64,000 nucleotides of DNA. Source: JAYSYM01 sp964543475. Its GTDB lineage: Bacteria > Bdellovibrionota > Bdellovibrionia > Bdellovibrionales > JAMPXM01. Position 1 is the first letter of the stretch. Each line of letters starts with the position of its first letter. The notes below the pieces were generated by a model, which did no database searches, was not told where the DNA came from, and saw only the letters and a program-made list of their open reading frames with translations. Shown piece by piece: positions 42,394 through 51,288 of this stretch. The DNA is taken from positions 372,001-436,000 of the forward strand of contig CAZIYJ010000002.1 in assembly GCA_964543475.1 (NCBI GenBank), in the 5' to 3' direction. Position numbers and translations under genes: made by a program.

Positions 42394-43161
42394 CTAAGCT
42401 TTGTCGGGCTTCCCAATTGAAAAATGCTTTGCTGAGACTTTAATTACATACTGGCACATGAGGTATACAGATTTGAGAATAGAGAATCCTTCAACTCGTC
42501 GATAAATGTTCCACACCCACCTTAAGGCGCGCCCTCGCCTACTAGAAACGGAGCCTGGCACAATCCGATACCTTGCTAGATCTTGCTGTATACCGTATGC
42601 AATGTGACCCCGCTTTGTAATTTCCAACCAAAGAATGAAGTCGTCGTAACCTTCAGGGGACATTGAGAATTCACCTACCATGGATTTGTCAACCATCGCT
42701 GTTAAACAGGCAATCACATTATGAGTGAGGAGCTGATGATATGAAATCATCCGTGGAACCCTTGCAACTGGGCCGAATTCCCTGCCATCAACAGTAATTC
42801 GCCGGAATTCGGTAAACGAGAGTGCCCATTTGTTTTCTTTCATTAATGCAACTTGTGTCTCCAATTTTTTTGGAAGCCAGATATCGTCGCTATCAAGAAA
42901 GCAAACGTATCGCCCGCGCGCGAGACGAAGTGCATTGTTTCGCGCAGGCGCAGGACCTTGATTAGACTGCCTGACCGCGACGATTCTTCGATCTTGTTTT
43001 GAAAATTCATCTACCAATTCGAAAGTTGCGTCACTTGATCCGTCATCAACTATTATCATTTCCCAGTTTTGATAGCTCTGTCGCTGCACCGACGTAATTG
43101 TTTCTGCTATATATTTCGAGGCATTATATGCGGGAGTAATAATCGAAACTTCTGGCTGCAT
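42394..43161 (-). CDS. Family 2 glycosyltransferase
   Basis: The 255-residue protein has the GT-A fold signature: SIITPAYNASKYI, MIIVDDGSSDAT, and the DxD-type motif VCFLDSDDIW. It transfers a sugar from a nucleotide donor to a growing glycan on the cytoplasmic side. The sugar is unknown. It lies upstream of the galE-like gene on the same strand (61-base gap) and is divergent from the flippase. Confidence 0.9.
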   Translation of the reverse strand: MQPEVSIITPAYNASKYIAETITSVQRQSYQNWEMIIVDDGSSDATFELVDEFSKQDRRIVAVRQSNQGPAPARNNALRLARGRYVCFLDSDDIWLPKKLETQVALMKENKWALSFTEFRRITVDGREFGPVARVPRMISYHQLLTHNVIACLTAMVDKSMVGEFSMSPEGYDDFILWLEITKRGHIAYGIQQDLARYRIVPGSVSSRRGRALRWVWNIYRRVEGFSILKSVYLMCQYVIKVSAKHFSIGKPDKA

Positions 43162-43237
43162 TTAATCGATTATGGCGAAGCCCATTTTCAAGTAAAGCTA
43201 TACTTACTTTGTGCGGCGCAGTAGTCTGGAAAAACCA

Positions 43238-44548
43238 ATGCTTTTGTTTAAGAGAATTTTCCAAAGTAAGGTTCTTCGCAACGCGAACTGGCTTCTGCTA
43301 GGCGGTGTAGCAACTGCAGTAATTTCGTTTGTCACAACTGCGCTCGTAGCACGTCGCCTGACCATAGAGGATTTCGGAGTGGTGCAGTTTACGCTCACCT
43401 GTTTTTTCTTTGTGCAACAGTCCGAAAATTTAATTTTCCCAAATGTTTTTAAAAAACGCCTAGTTGAGAAGTCATTTGAAAAGCCAATGCTCTTCCGTAT
43501 GACGATTCAGCTGATGGTGCTAATTTCCGCAGTCTTATCGGCTTTATTTTTGGCAATCTATCTTGCTACTGAAATTCCCGTAATATTCTTCTTATCAATT
43601 TTGTGTGCGGGATTAATATTTAGAGCATTTATCGGTATTTCCTATGCCCTCGACGTCGAATTACGGTCGCGAGTTACATTGGCTTACAATATTTCTGGCC
43701 TAACAGTTGGTAGTGCGATGAGAATTATCTCGGCAATCGTCGCTCCTGGAGTTCTATTACAAATTATTGCTACGCCTGTTCAGTACTTTGTAAGTTGTGC
43801 GGCTCACTTCGCCAAGGAGCCGTTAGCAAGAAAAGAACTTAGCAAAATTTTTCGATTTGATCGCGAGCTATGGACACAACTTATCAAACTCAGCTTCGGT
43901 TTTTTTTGGGTATCGCTTCTCAGTCTAGTTCTGTTTCGTATCGACACATTCTTGCTTGGCCTTTTAAGCAGCGCCGAAGAGGTCGGACTGTATTCGGCAG
44001 CTGTTAAGCTTTCTGAACCATGGCTGTTTATTGGAACGGCGATTTCAAGTTCTTTCTTACCTTTGTTAGTTAGAACACGAAAACAGGGGCCGACTAAGTA
44101 TTACACGTATATTTCATTACTTTTTTGGATTCTGCTTGGAAGCTCGACGTTACTAGCAGTAGCAGTGACAATGTTTGCGGAGCCTGTACTATCACTAACT
44201 TTCGGCGACAAGTATCTCTCCTCTTCTCGCATTCTAAAGGTACATATCTGGAGTCTAATTCCTCTTTTCTTATATTCACTTCACCATATTTGGGATGTCT
44301 GTGAACATTTAGATAAATGGGCAATTCAACGCAGTGCTTTTGCAGCGGCCTGCAATATTCTTCTTAACTTGGCGCTAATTCCGAAAATGGGAGCAATGGC
44401 CTGCGCTGTTAGTTCTGTGATCACTTATTTCTTATACGGTTATGGTTTTAATCTCTTTCATCGGAGGGGAAGACTGTTGCTTCTGACTGAACTGAAGTTC
44501 CTTCCACGCGCAATTCGGATTATAAGATCCGGCGGAACACAGGCTTAG
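43238..44548 (+). CDS. Oligosaccharide flippase (Wzx/MOP family)
   Basis: The protein is about 436 residues with about 12 membrane helices. The N-terminal NWLLLGGVATAVISFVTTAL segment (20 residues) and the VARRLTIEDFGVVQF block are typical of polysaccharide-export MOP flippases. LYSAAVKLSEPW and ALIPKMGAMACA also fit. It would move the lipid-linked glycan repeat to the periplasm. The ATG at 43238 (after GGAAA) is preferred over a GTG at 43211. The end overlaps the convergent aminotransferase gene by 29 bases. Confidence 0.85.
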   Translation: MLLFKRIFQSKVLRNANWLLLGGVATAVISFVTTALVARRLTIEDFGVVQFTLTCFFFVQQSENLIFPNVFKKRLVEKSFEKPMLFRMTIQLMVLISAVLSALFLAIYLATEIPVIFFLSILCAGLIFRAFIGISYALDVELRSRVTLAYNISGLTVGSAMRIISAIVAPGVLLQIIATPVQYFVSCAAHFAKEPLARKELSKIFRFDRELWTQLIKLSFGFFWVSLLSLVLFRIDTFLLGLLSSAEEVGLYSAAVKLSEPWLFIGTAISSSFLPLLVRTRKQGPTKYYTYISLLFWILLGSSTLLAVAVTMFAEPVLSLTFGDKYLSSSRILKVHIWSLIPLFLYSLHHIWDVCEHLDKWAIQRSAFAAACNILLNLALIPKMGAMACAVSSVITYFLYGYGFNLFHRRGRLLLLTELKFLPRAIRIIRSGGTQA

Positions 44549-45845
44549 CTGGTGCACCAACCAAGAACTTCGAGAATCCTGTCTCTAGTGCTTCCCCATA
44601 AACCTCAGCGCTTTCAACAAATGCTTCCGCAAATAACTGAACGTCATCGACACAGTGTGAAAAGCATGGGACGAAGGCACCCTGAAATAAAACCCCTCGC
44701 TTAATCATCTCCTGCATAAATAACGTTCTATATCCATGATCGACTTCTCCAGATTTATTTCTGAATGTAAACCCAAGCATCCATTCAGTGTCTGAAAGGG
44801 TAATCAGCGCGTCGAGTCCCTTGGACTTCAGAATCCGTCGACAACTTTTAATCATCTCGCGCCCAATTGAATGGTTGTGCTGAATTACGTCCCTGGTTTG
44901 AAATTCGTTGATGGTTGCAAGACAAGCTGCCATCGCGTGAGTTTCACCTCCATGAGTCGTCGAGATCAAAAATACTTTTTCTTTTCCTTCATTCAAAATG
45001 CCACCGAGATCCATGATTTCTTTCTTTCCTGTGAGTGCGCAGAAAGAAAATCCATTCGCAATTCCCTTGCCCCAAGTTGCAAGGTCAGGCTCAACACCTA
45101 ATTTTTTGATCGAGCCTGGAAAATCAGTTTTAAACCCGGTGATCATCTCGTCTTGAATGAACAACGCGCCATTCTTATGACAAATTTCAATCAACTCACG
45201 CACATAGTTTTCTGGCTGAGAAACTGTTCGTTCAGGCTCTGAAATTACACATGCAATTTGTCCGGGAAATTTTGCAAACGCTTCCTCCAGCGTTCTCAAG
45301 TCGGAACTCAGATATTTCACTGTAAGGCTTTGCAATTGCCCGGGAATTCCCTTATTAACCGCAGTCGATCCGATAAACCAGTCATCATAACTATAAAAGG
45401 CATGATCGCCCGGCAATGCCACCAACTCTCGGCCAGTATATGCTCTTGCCAATTTTACTGCGGCCGTGGTTGCAGTTGATCCATTTTTGGCAAACTTGAT
45501 CATCTGATGAGAAGGAACTAGGCTCAGAAATTTTTCGGCCATCTCTAGTTCGATCGCCGCGGGTCTCTGGAAGTTGACACCCTTTTCTAGCTCTGCACGG
45601 ACAGCTTGTAAAACTGGTTCGTAGGCGTGACCTAAGCTGATCGATGTAAGTCCCATCGAACAATCTAAAAATTTATTGTCATCTAAATCCCAGACGTAAG
45701 CGCCTTTACCACGGGAAATAGCTGCGGGTGAAAGTAACGGAAACTGATCATCACCCTTAGAGTAAGTATGTGCACCGCCAGGAATGACATTATGTATCCG
45801 GCCACGATACAAATTTGACTTAGAAAAATTGGTGATGAACTTCAT
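44520..45845 (-). CDS. Class III aminotransferase (glutamate-1-semialdehyde aminomutase-like)
   Basis: The 441-residue PLP enzyme has GSA-aminomutase-type blocks: IPGGAHTYSKGDDQFPLL, DLDDNKFLDCSMGLTSISLGH, the PLP phosphate loop NGSTATTAA, and the Asp pair in FIQDEMITGF. The Lys in WGKGIANGF binds PLP. In surface glycan loci such proteins probably aminate a keto-sugar rather than make haem. It overlaps the cytidylyltransferase gene by four bases (ATGA), so the five-gene minus-strand run from pseI is probably one operon. Confidence 0.85.
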   Translation of the reverse strand: MKFITNFSKSNLYRGRIHNVIPGGAHTYSKGDDQFPLLSPAAISRGKGAYVWDLDDNKFLDCSMGLTSISLGHAYEPVLQAVRAELEKGVNFQRPAAIELEMAEKFLSLVPSHQMIKFAKNGSTATTAAVKLARAYTGRELVALPGDHAFYSYDDWFIGSTAVNKGIPGQLQSLTVKYLSSDLRTLEEAFAKFPGQIACVISEPERTVSQPENYVRELIEICHKNGALFIQDEMITGFKTDFPGSIKKLGVEPDLATWGKGIANGFSFCALTGKKEIMDLGGILNEGKEKVFLISTTHGGETHAMAACLATINEFQTRDVIQHNHSIGREMIKSCRRILKSKGLDALITLSDTEWMLGFTFRNKSGEVDHGYRTLFMQEMIKRGVLFQGAFVPCFSHCVDDVQLFAEAFVESAEVYGEALETGFSKFLVGAPAKPVFRRIL

Positions 45846-46588
45846 TTCTCAACCTTTACTGATTTCAAATAACCTTCGTTTCGCAGGTAGCTTGACGACA
45901 ACTTCAGCTTTTTAAATTGGTTCACATAATCTAACCAGGTCGCATCTTCTCCCAAAGAAGATACTAGCTTGTTCAGATTCTCATGATCCTCGATGTAGTC
46001 AATAGTCAGCCTAAAATCACTGTAGTTCAATTTTGCTTCTACCGAAGTCGCCTTAAAGATTGATCCACCTTTAAGGTCTGAGTTTTTCCAGATGTAAGGC
46101 GTTACATGTTCACGCTCCGACATTAACTTTGAATTGCAAAAAGCCTGCTCCAGAGCACCAAAAGAAAATACTTCGCAATCCATTCCGTCCGGATAGCTCG
46201 GAGTTAATGTATTTGAGGCATAATCAACGCCAGCACGCTGATATTCAAAGATCACCCGATCAATAACTTCAGGGTCAATCAGTGGACAGTCTGAAGTCAC
46301 CCTTACGATAACTGCCGGACGACTAGGCTTTACGGCGAGGTAAAATCGCTCCAAGACATCATTCACACTGCCGCAATAGCTTTCAAAACCATGCTTTGCT
46401 GCAATCGCACTTATCGCTTCAGACCCAGGCTCAGCAGTTGTAGCAACAAAGAATTGGTCAGCAAGTCTCGAACCCTTAAGACGCTTCAAATGAAGATCAA
46501 GTACGGTTGATGCCCCCAATGGCAACAACACTTTTCCTGGCAAACGAGAGGATGAAATGCGTGCCTGAGAAACGACTGCTATACTCAC
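45842..46588 (-). CDS. SpsF-type cytidylyltransferase
   Basis: The 248-residue protein is a CMP-sugar-type nucleotidyltransferase: QARISSSRLPGKVLLPLG (signature loop), VIVRVTSDCPLIDPEVID and NTLTPSYPDGMD. It resembles SpsF and PseF/NeuA-like enzymes and should activate a nonulosonic acid as CMP-sugar. The start is a GTG at 46588 that overlaps the fusion gene's TGA (GTGA) and follows GGAG; a TTG at 46600 is less likely. It lies in the PseF position of the locus. Confidence 0.85.
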   Translation of the reverse strand: MSIAVVSQARISSSRLPGKVLLPLGASTVLDLHLKRLKGSRLADQFFVATTAEPGSEAISAIAAKHGFESYCGSVNDVLERFYLAVKPSRPAVIVRVTSDCPLIDPEVIDRVIFEYQRAGVDYASNTLTPSYPDGMDCEVFSFGALEQAFCNSKLMSEREHVTPYIWKNSDLKGGSIFKATSVEAKLNYSDFRLTIDYIEDHENLNKLVSSLGEDATWLDYVNQFKKLKLSSSYLRNEGYLKSVKVEK

Positions 46589-48012
46589 TTTTTGCTCCAA
46601 TTCGCCGGATTCAATAGTTCCGGAGATTCGACTTGTATACGATGAATCTCACCAAGAATTTCTTTGGGCAGCGGTGGAGTCTTACTTAACATCAAGTTCT
46701 CACGGAGTTGTTGCACACTGTCTACTCCGACAACTATTCCATCGATGGTATTAAATGATTTTGCGTAGGCCCAACATAACTGCTGCAGCGAACACCCTGC
46801 ACGGGCAGCGATCTTTTTAAGTTCTGCAATTGGATTTATCAAAGGCCGCAGGGAAAGTGCAAACTCTGACTCCCCCATCAAAATGAGACCCTGTAAATAA
46901 ATAGAGCGAATGTGAATTTTCTTGTGATTGCTCTTAGCAATCGCTAACAAACGGCCTCGCAAGACGTAATTGTCGAGGGGATTAAACGGCAGCTGTATTA
47001 GATCTATGGTGCGACATTTAACCGCACGCTCAAGCTGGGAGTTATCATACACAGAGATTCCTAACTGTTGAATTTTCCCTGACGCTTTGGCTTCATCAAC
47101 TTCATCCCAGAATTCAAAGTTCTCAAAGTCACTGAACCGATGAAAAGAGTAGCAATGAATTTTATCGGTTTTTAACGTCATCAACGATTTCTGGAGCTGT
47201 GATGTGAACGATTCCCGCTCCTCTAACTTAAATTTTGTCAGGACACTAAAGCGCTCAGCACCGAATTCTCCAATAAGTTGGCTACTCGAACCATAAAGAT
47301 CTGACGTATCAACAAATTTCAGTCCTAGTGATTGAGCAGTCTCAAGTATCGAAAAGGCCTCTTTTGGGCTGGGTTGACCAGCCTTGTTATTGATTCCATA
47401 GGAAAGCCCAAGTTGAACTGTGCCGAGCACCATTTCCTGTAATCCCATCGGAGTAGACAACTCAGAAAGAGCATCAACCACCTTGCTGCCCCAGCCTCCA
47501 GTGAAGTCAGGCAACTCTGATACCTTGTGAGAAGTGCCAATTTTATCTTGGACAGTGGCCTCGTAGTTGCCGGTCTTTATTGCTGGCCAATTGTTAATGA
47601 ATAATTGCTCGATCTGATCTCTGAGAAACACGTAAGTTTCTTCGAATGTTTTTGATAAATCATTTAGAGAAATCTCAGCTTGAGCAACTAAATCGCCCGT
47701 GTCGACGCCTGTATTCACTTCATGAATTGAAACCCCATGCGGCGTGCCCTCGAAAAACGCCCAAAAATTTGGGTGAGCTCCCCGATTAAAAGGAAGATAT
47801 GAAATATGCAAATTCAAAATCGGCCGTTTCGCAGCACTTAAAACTTCATTTTTTATTATGAACTTGTATCCGTAAGAAACAATCAGTTCGGCTGAACTAA
47901 CTAAATCCTTGTCCAAAGGTTTATCAGTCCACTCAACTTCACACCCATTTTCTTTTAGAAAGTTGATTAGCCTTGTCTCTTTTTCTGAATAGCCGATGAA
48001 AAGTACTTTCAT
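46585..48012 (-). CDS. Formyltransferase-aldo/keto reductase fusion
   Basis: The 475-residue protein has two enzymes. Residues about 1-185 form a formyltransferase domain with NLHISYLP (Asn67, His69) and GVDTGDLV (Asp104), the Fmt-type catalytic trio. Residues about 190-475 form an aldo/keto reductase with Asp235, Tyr240, Lys260 and His291 of the tetrad. A short linker (DFTGGWGSK) joins them. It sits between PseG and the cytidylyltransferase, the place where the PseH acetyltransferase is expected. N-formylation of the 4-amino sugar is inferred. ATG overlaps the pseG stop (ATGA). Confidence 0.85.
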   Translation of the reverse strand: MKVLFIGYSEKETRLINFLKENGCEVEWTDKPLDKDLVSSAELIVSYGYKFIIKNEVLSAAKRPILNLHISYLPFNRGAHPNFWAFFEGTPHGVSIHEVNTGVDTGDLVAQAEISLNDLSKTFEETYVFLRDQIEQLFINNWPAIKTGNYEATVQDKIGTSHKVSELPDFTGGWGSKVVDALSELSTPMGLQEMVLGTVQLGLSYGINNKAGQPSPKEAFSILETAQSLGLKFVDTSDLYGSSSQLIGEFGAERFSVLTKFKLEERESFTSQLQKSLMTLKTDKIHCYSFHRFSDFENFEFWDEVDEAKASGKIQQLGISVYDNSQLERAVKCRTIDLIQLPFNPLDNYVLRGRLLAIAKSNHKKIHIRSIYLQGLILMGESEFALSLRPLINPIAELKKIAARAGCSLQQLCWAYAKSFNTIDGIVVGVDSVQQLRENLMLSKTPPLPKEILGEIHRIQVESPELLNPANWSKK

Positions 48013-49094
48013 GATTTTTCCAATACGGAAATCAGAGGATGAACCCTCTCTGAAACATCGACCGGCCAAATAGAATACGAATTGGAGCTCAACATCGTAA
48101 GCTCATCACGATTTTTTTGCAGACGTGCAATGTGTTGGAGCACTTCTTCCCATGAAACTGAACTGCTACTTCCGCAGTAAATACCAGCGCCTTTGTCTAC
48201 GATCCCTCTGGTAATTTCCATTTGATTATCTGATATCTGAACGACTAAAGATGGAAGCGCCAAGAAAGCTCTCTCCCAAGCGTTAACACCGCTGCTTCCA
48301 ACTGCAAGGTCGTGCTTTGCCATTAATAAAGCCATGTCCGGCACGGGACCTGAAAATTCGATCTGAGAATTTAAATTGCATAATTCTTTGATTGCTTGAG
48401 CATCAGAGTTCATTGCTCCGCACACCACAGTAATCTTAAAATTGATTTCATTACTGGCCAGGAACTTCACGAATTGAAGAGTTAAGTGAGACGGATCCGC
48501 TCCGCCGAAAAAGCAAAGTACCCGCTCTACTTGATTTCGAATTTTCACCGATTTTCTCGTACGCAAAAACTTGTCATCTCCGAGAAACAAATTATATGAG
48601 GGCCCGAGGAATACTTTGCATTGACGAGAAACCAAATCGGTATAATCGCCAGGAGCTGGCATACTCGAATTTTGATTGACTAGGAGACAACAGGAAAACC
48701 TGCGATTTGCTAAGTCATCGACAACCAAGTGAATACTCTCTGGACCAAGAGCTTCTTGCCATCGGTAGTCTAATCCGTAGTGGTCTAGCCAAATATAGTC
48801 GTGCGCAAAAACTGCTTTTGTCGCTTCCGAGTCAGCTCGCCAATTATACGATTTAAACCATTCGGCACTCGAACCGACGTTTCTTTCAATTTCACTCTCG
48901 CCGACTGGAAGCCGAAAAACTTTAAATTTAGCGGATTCGATCCATTCGATAAGATTTCCAGGGATCTCGCGACAGGCAAATTGAACTTCGTGACCTCTTT
49001 CGCGCAATGCTCTGGCAATTGTTAGCGATCGAGATACATGGCCCGATCCAATCGAATTGCTAGCGTCAGTACGAAAGAGAAAGCTCAGTCCCAT
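48009..49094 (-). CDS. pseG: UDP-sugar hydrolase, PseG-like
   Basis: The 361-residue GT-B-like protein has the PseG N-terminal signature RTDASNSIGSGHVSRSLTIA, with His19 in the place of the PseG catalytic His. The C-terminal half has FFGGADPS and SSGVNAWERAFLALPSL, as in PseG/MurG-like folds. PseG removes UDP from UDP-2,4-diacylamido-2,4,6-trideoxy-beta-L-altropyranose. It begins two bases after pseI and ends overlapping the fusion gene. Confidence 0.85.
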   Translation of the reverse strand: MGLSFLFRTDASNSIGSGHVSRSLTIARALRERGHEVQFACREIPGNLIEWIESAKFKVFRLPVGESEIERNVGSSAEWFKSYNWRADSEATKAVFAHDYIWLDHYGLDYRWQEALGPESIHLVVDDLANRRFSCCLLVNQNSSMPAPGDYTDLVSRQCKVFLGPSYNLFLGDDKFLRTRKSVKIRNQVERVLCFFGGADPSHLTLQFVKFLASNEINFKITVVCGAMNSDAQAIKELCNLNSQIEFSGPVPDMALLMAKHDLAVGSSGVNAWERAFLALPSLVVQISDNQMEITRGIVDKGAGIYCGSSSSVSWEEVLQHIARLQKNRDELTMLSSNSYSIWPVDVSERVHPLISVLEKS

Positions 49095-49096
49095 TC

Positions 49097-50152
49097 TTAA
49101 ATCACTAGATCCCAGTTGAGGGCAGTTCCGGCTTTAACTTCATTTTTCACACTGCGACCCAAAACCTGATCCAAATGTTTAGTCGGCAGGCCATATCCAG
49201 GCCGAACAGCGCGAACGTTTTCTCGACTTAGAACATCTCCTGCTTTTAAGTCTCGAGTGATGTAAAGTGATCGACGAAACACCAAAGAGTTTTTTTCGAC
49301 TGCGGAGCACCCATAGGTTACCTTACCAAGTGACTGCCATGCTCGCTCTGTTTCGGTCACTAGGGACTTGAGTTCCTGGGGTTCTAGAGAGAAAGCTGAG
49401 TCAGGACCGCCATCATTTCGGTTCAGAGTAAAATGCTTCTCGATTACCGTCGCTCCCAATGCGACCGCAGCAACCGACGCACCAACTCCCATCGTGTGGT
49501 CAGAAAGACCTACCTCACAATCGAACAATTCACGAAGGTGGGGAATCGTTTTCACATTAGAGTTTTCGGGAGTGGAAGGATACGTACTAGTGCACTTCAA
49601 CAAAACTAAATTCTTACACCCGTTCGATCTAGCGGTATTTACCGCGTCTTCTAGCTCAGAAATTGACGCCATTCCCGTCGAAATAATCAAAGGCTTGCCG
49701 GTCGACGCAACTTTCTTTATCAACTGGACATCGGTATTTTCAAAAGATGCAATCTTGTAAAGTTCTGCACCTATGGACTCTAAAAAATCGACTGAAGTAT
49801 CATCAAACGGAGTACTGAATGGCATCATACCAAGTTCGCGAGCGCGCTTGAAAATTGACTCCTGCCACTCCCATGGGGTGTGCGCTTGGTTGTACAAGTC
49901 ATAGAGCTGACGACCATTCCAAAGACTTTTCGGATCATTTATCACAAAGTCTTTTGTCTTTAGGTTTAAGGTCATGGTCTCAGCAGTATAGGTTTGAAGC
50001 TTCAGAGCCTGAGCACCGGCCTTCGCGGCGGCCTCCACAATTTGCATAGCTCGCTCAAGTGATTGATTATGGTTGCCCGACATTTCAGCTATGATAAATG
50101 GGCGACTTTCCTGTCCGATGATATGCTGGCCAAGGCGGAAACTCGTAGACAC
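49097..50152 (-). CDS. pseI: Pseudaminic acid synthase (PseI/NeuB family)
   Basis: The 351-residue enzyme condenses phosphoenolpyruvate with the 6-deoxy diamino sugar. NeuB-type blocks are present: FIIAEMSGNHNQS, ALKLQTYTAETMT, FSTPFDDTSVDFLE, SDHTMGVGASVAAVALGATVIEKHFTL (partial blocks), and GGPDSAFSLEP, which is typical of the PseI subgroup. A C-terminal SAF (antifreeze-like) domain follows (about 290-351). The start is a GTG after GGGAGG. It heads the minus-strand operon and is divergent from pseB. Confidence 0.9.
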   Translation of the reverse strand: MSTSFRLGQHIIGQESRPFIIAEMSGNHNQSLERAMQIVEAAAKAGAQALKLQTYTAETMTLNLKTKDFVINDPKSLWNGRQLYDLYNQAHTPWEWQESIFKRARELGMMPFSTPFDDTSVDFLESIGAELYKIASFENTDVQLIKKVASTGKPLIISTGMASISELEDAVNTARSNGCKNLVLLKCTSTYPSTPENSNVKTIPHLRELFDCEVGLSDHTMGVGASVAAVALGATVIEKHFTLNRNDGGPDSAFSLEPQELKSLVTETERAWQSLGKVTYGCSAVEKNSLVFRRSLYITRDLKAGDVLSRENVRAVRPGYGLPTKHLDQVLGRSVKNEVKAGTALNWDLVI

Positions 50153-50246
50153 TCAAACCTCCCTGAATTCGCTGATAAATGTACTCTGTGGCGCTCGCAA
50201 ACTCAATTTCTCCTAGGGTCATGCGTTGCATTAACTAATCCCTTTC

Positions 50247-50269
50247 TCTAGCCACGAAGATTTGCTAGA
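50247..50269. promoter_or_regulatory. Inverted repeat in the divergent pse intergenic region
   Basis: TCTAGC (50247-50252) and GCTAGA (50264-50269) are separated by 11 bases, between pseI and pseB. It is a candidate operator for the divergent operons. Just downstream, CTCC (50275-50278) can pair with GGAG of the pseB ribosome site (50283-50286). Confidence 0.3.
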
Positions 50270-50292
50270 AACAACTCCTCCAGGAGAAATCC

Positions 50293-51288
50293 ATGTTCAC
50301 AGATAAAGCGATCTTAATTACAGGCGGCACAGGGTCATTCGGCAGGGCCTTCATTCGACGAGTCCTTACTCATTACAAGCCACGACGGCTCGTCGTTTTC
50401 AGCCGTGACGAATTAAAACAGTACGAGATGCAACAGGAATTTCCCGAATCAAAGTACGAGGCGATGCGCTACTTTATCGGCGACGTAAGAGACTATGAAC
50501 GCCTGAAGATGGCAATGCGCGAAATCGACTTGGTTGTTCACGCTGCCGCACTAAAGCAAGTCCCTGCTGCTGAATACAATCCGTTCGAATGTATTAAGAC
50601 TAATATCAACGGCGCCGAGAACGTCATCAATGCTGCAATTCACAACAAGGTAAAGAAAGTTATCGCTCTCTCAACCGACAAAGCCGCCAATCCGATCAAC
50701 CTCTACGGCGCAACTAAACTTGCATCCGATCGCGCATTTGTTGCTGCTAACAATCTCAGCGGCTCAACCGGCACCCGCTTTAGCGTCGTTCGCTACGGCA
50801 ATGTTGTCGGCAGCCGCGGTAGTGTCGTTCCGTTTTTCCAAAAAATGATTTCAGAAGGGTGCACTAAGCTTCCGATTACCGACCCTCGCATGACACGTTT
50901 CTGGATCACGCTTGATCAAGGGGTTGAATTCGTCGTTCGAAACTTTGAGCGAATGGATGGCGGCGAAATTTTTATTCCAAAAATCCCGAGTATGAAAATG
51001 ACCGATCTCGCGAAGGTGATGATGCCAGACTGCGAAATAGATGTTGTTGGTATTCGTCCTGGCGAAAAACTTCACGAAGTTATGATACCAATGGAAGAAG
51101 CTCGAAACACGGTTGAGTTTGAAGATTACTACGTTATTCAACCACAGTTCCGATGGTGGAACTCATCGACATTTATGGAACGCTCAGGCGGAAAATCAAT
51201 GCACGAAGAATTTAGCTACTCATCAGACAACAATCCGGTTTGGATGACTCCTGCTCAGCTGCGAGAAATGATTGCCGCCAGCGTATGA
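50293..51288 (+). CDS. pseB: UDP-GlcNAc 4,6-dehydratase, inverting (PseB)
   Basis: The 331-residue SDR enzyme has the NAD motif ILITGGTGSFGRAF, VVFSRDELKQYEMQQEF, YFIGDVRDYERL and the intact Y-x-x-x-K in NLYGATKLASDR. These blocks are hallmarks of PseB/FlaA1. It converts UDP-GlcNAc to UDP-2-acetamido-2,6-dideoxy-beta-L-arabino-hexos-4-ulose, step one of the pseudaminic acid pathway. A strong AGGAG site precedes the ATG. PseC overlaps its stop (ATGA). Confidence 0.95.
   Translation: MFTDKAILITGGTGSFGRAFIRRVLTHYKPRRLVVFSRDELKQYEMQQEFPESKYEAMRYFIGDVRDYERLKMAMREIDLVVHAAALKQVPAAEYNPFECIKTNINGAENVINAAIHNKVKKVIALSTDKAANPINLYGATKLASDRAFVAANNLSGSTGTRFSVVRYGNVVGSRGSVVPFFQKMISEGCTKLPITDPRMTRFWITLDQGVEFVVRNFERMDGGEIFIPKIPSMKMTDLAKVMMPDCEIDVVGIRPGEKLHEVMIPMEEARNTVEFEDYYVIQPQFRWWNSSTFMERSGGKSMHEEFSYSSDNNPVWMTPAQLREMIAASV

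Noticed and set aside
44520..45845. Haem-biosynthesis HemL (glutamate-1-semialdehyde aminomutase)
   Set aside because: The family is right, but its place in an overlapping nonulosonic-acid operon points to sugar amination; haem genes are not nearby.
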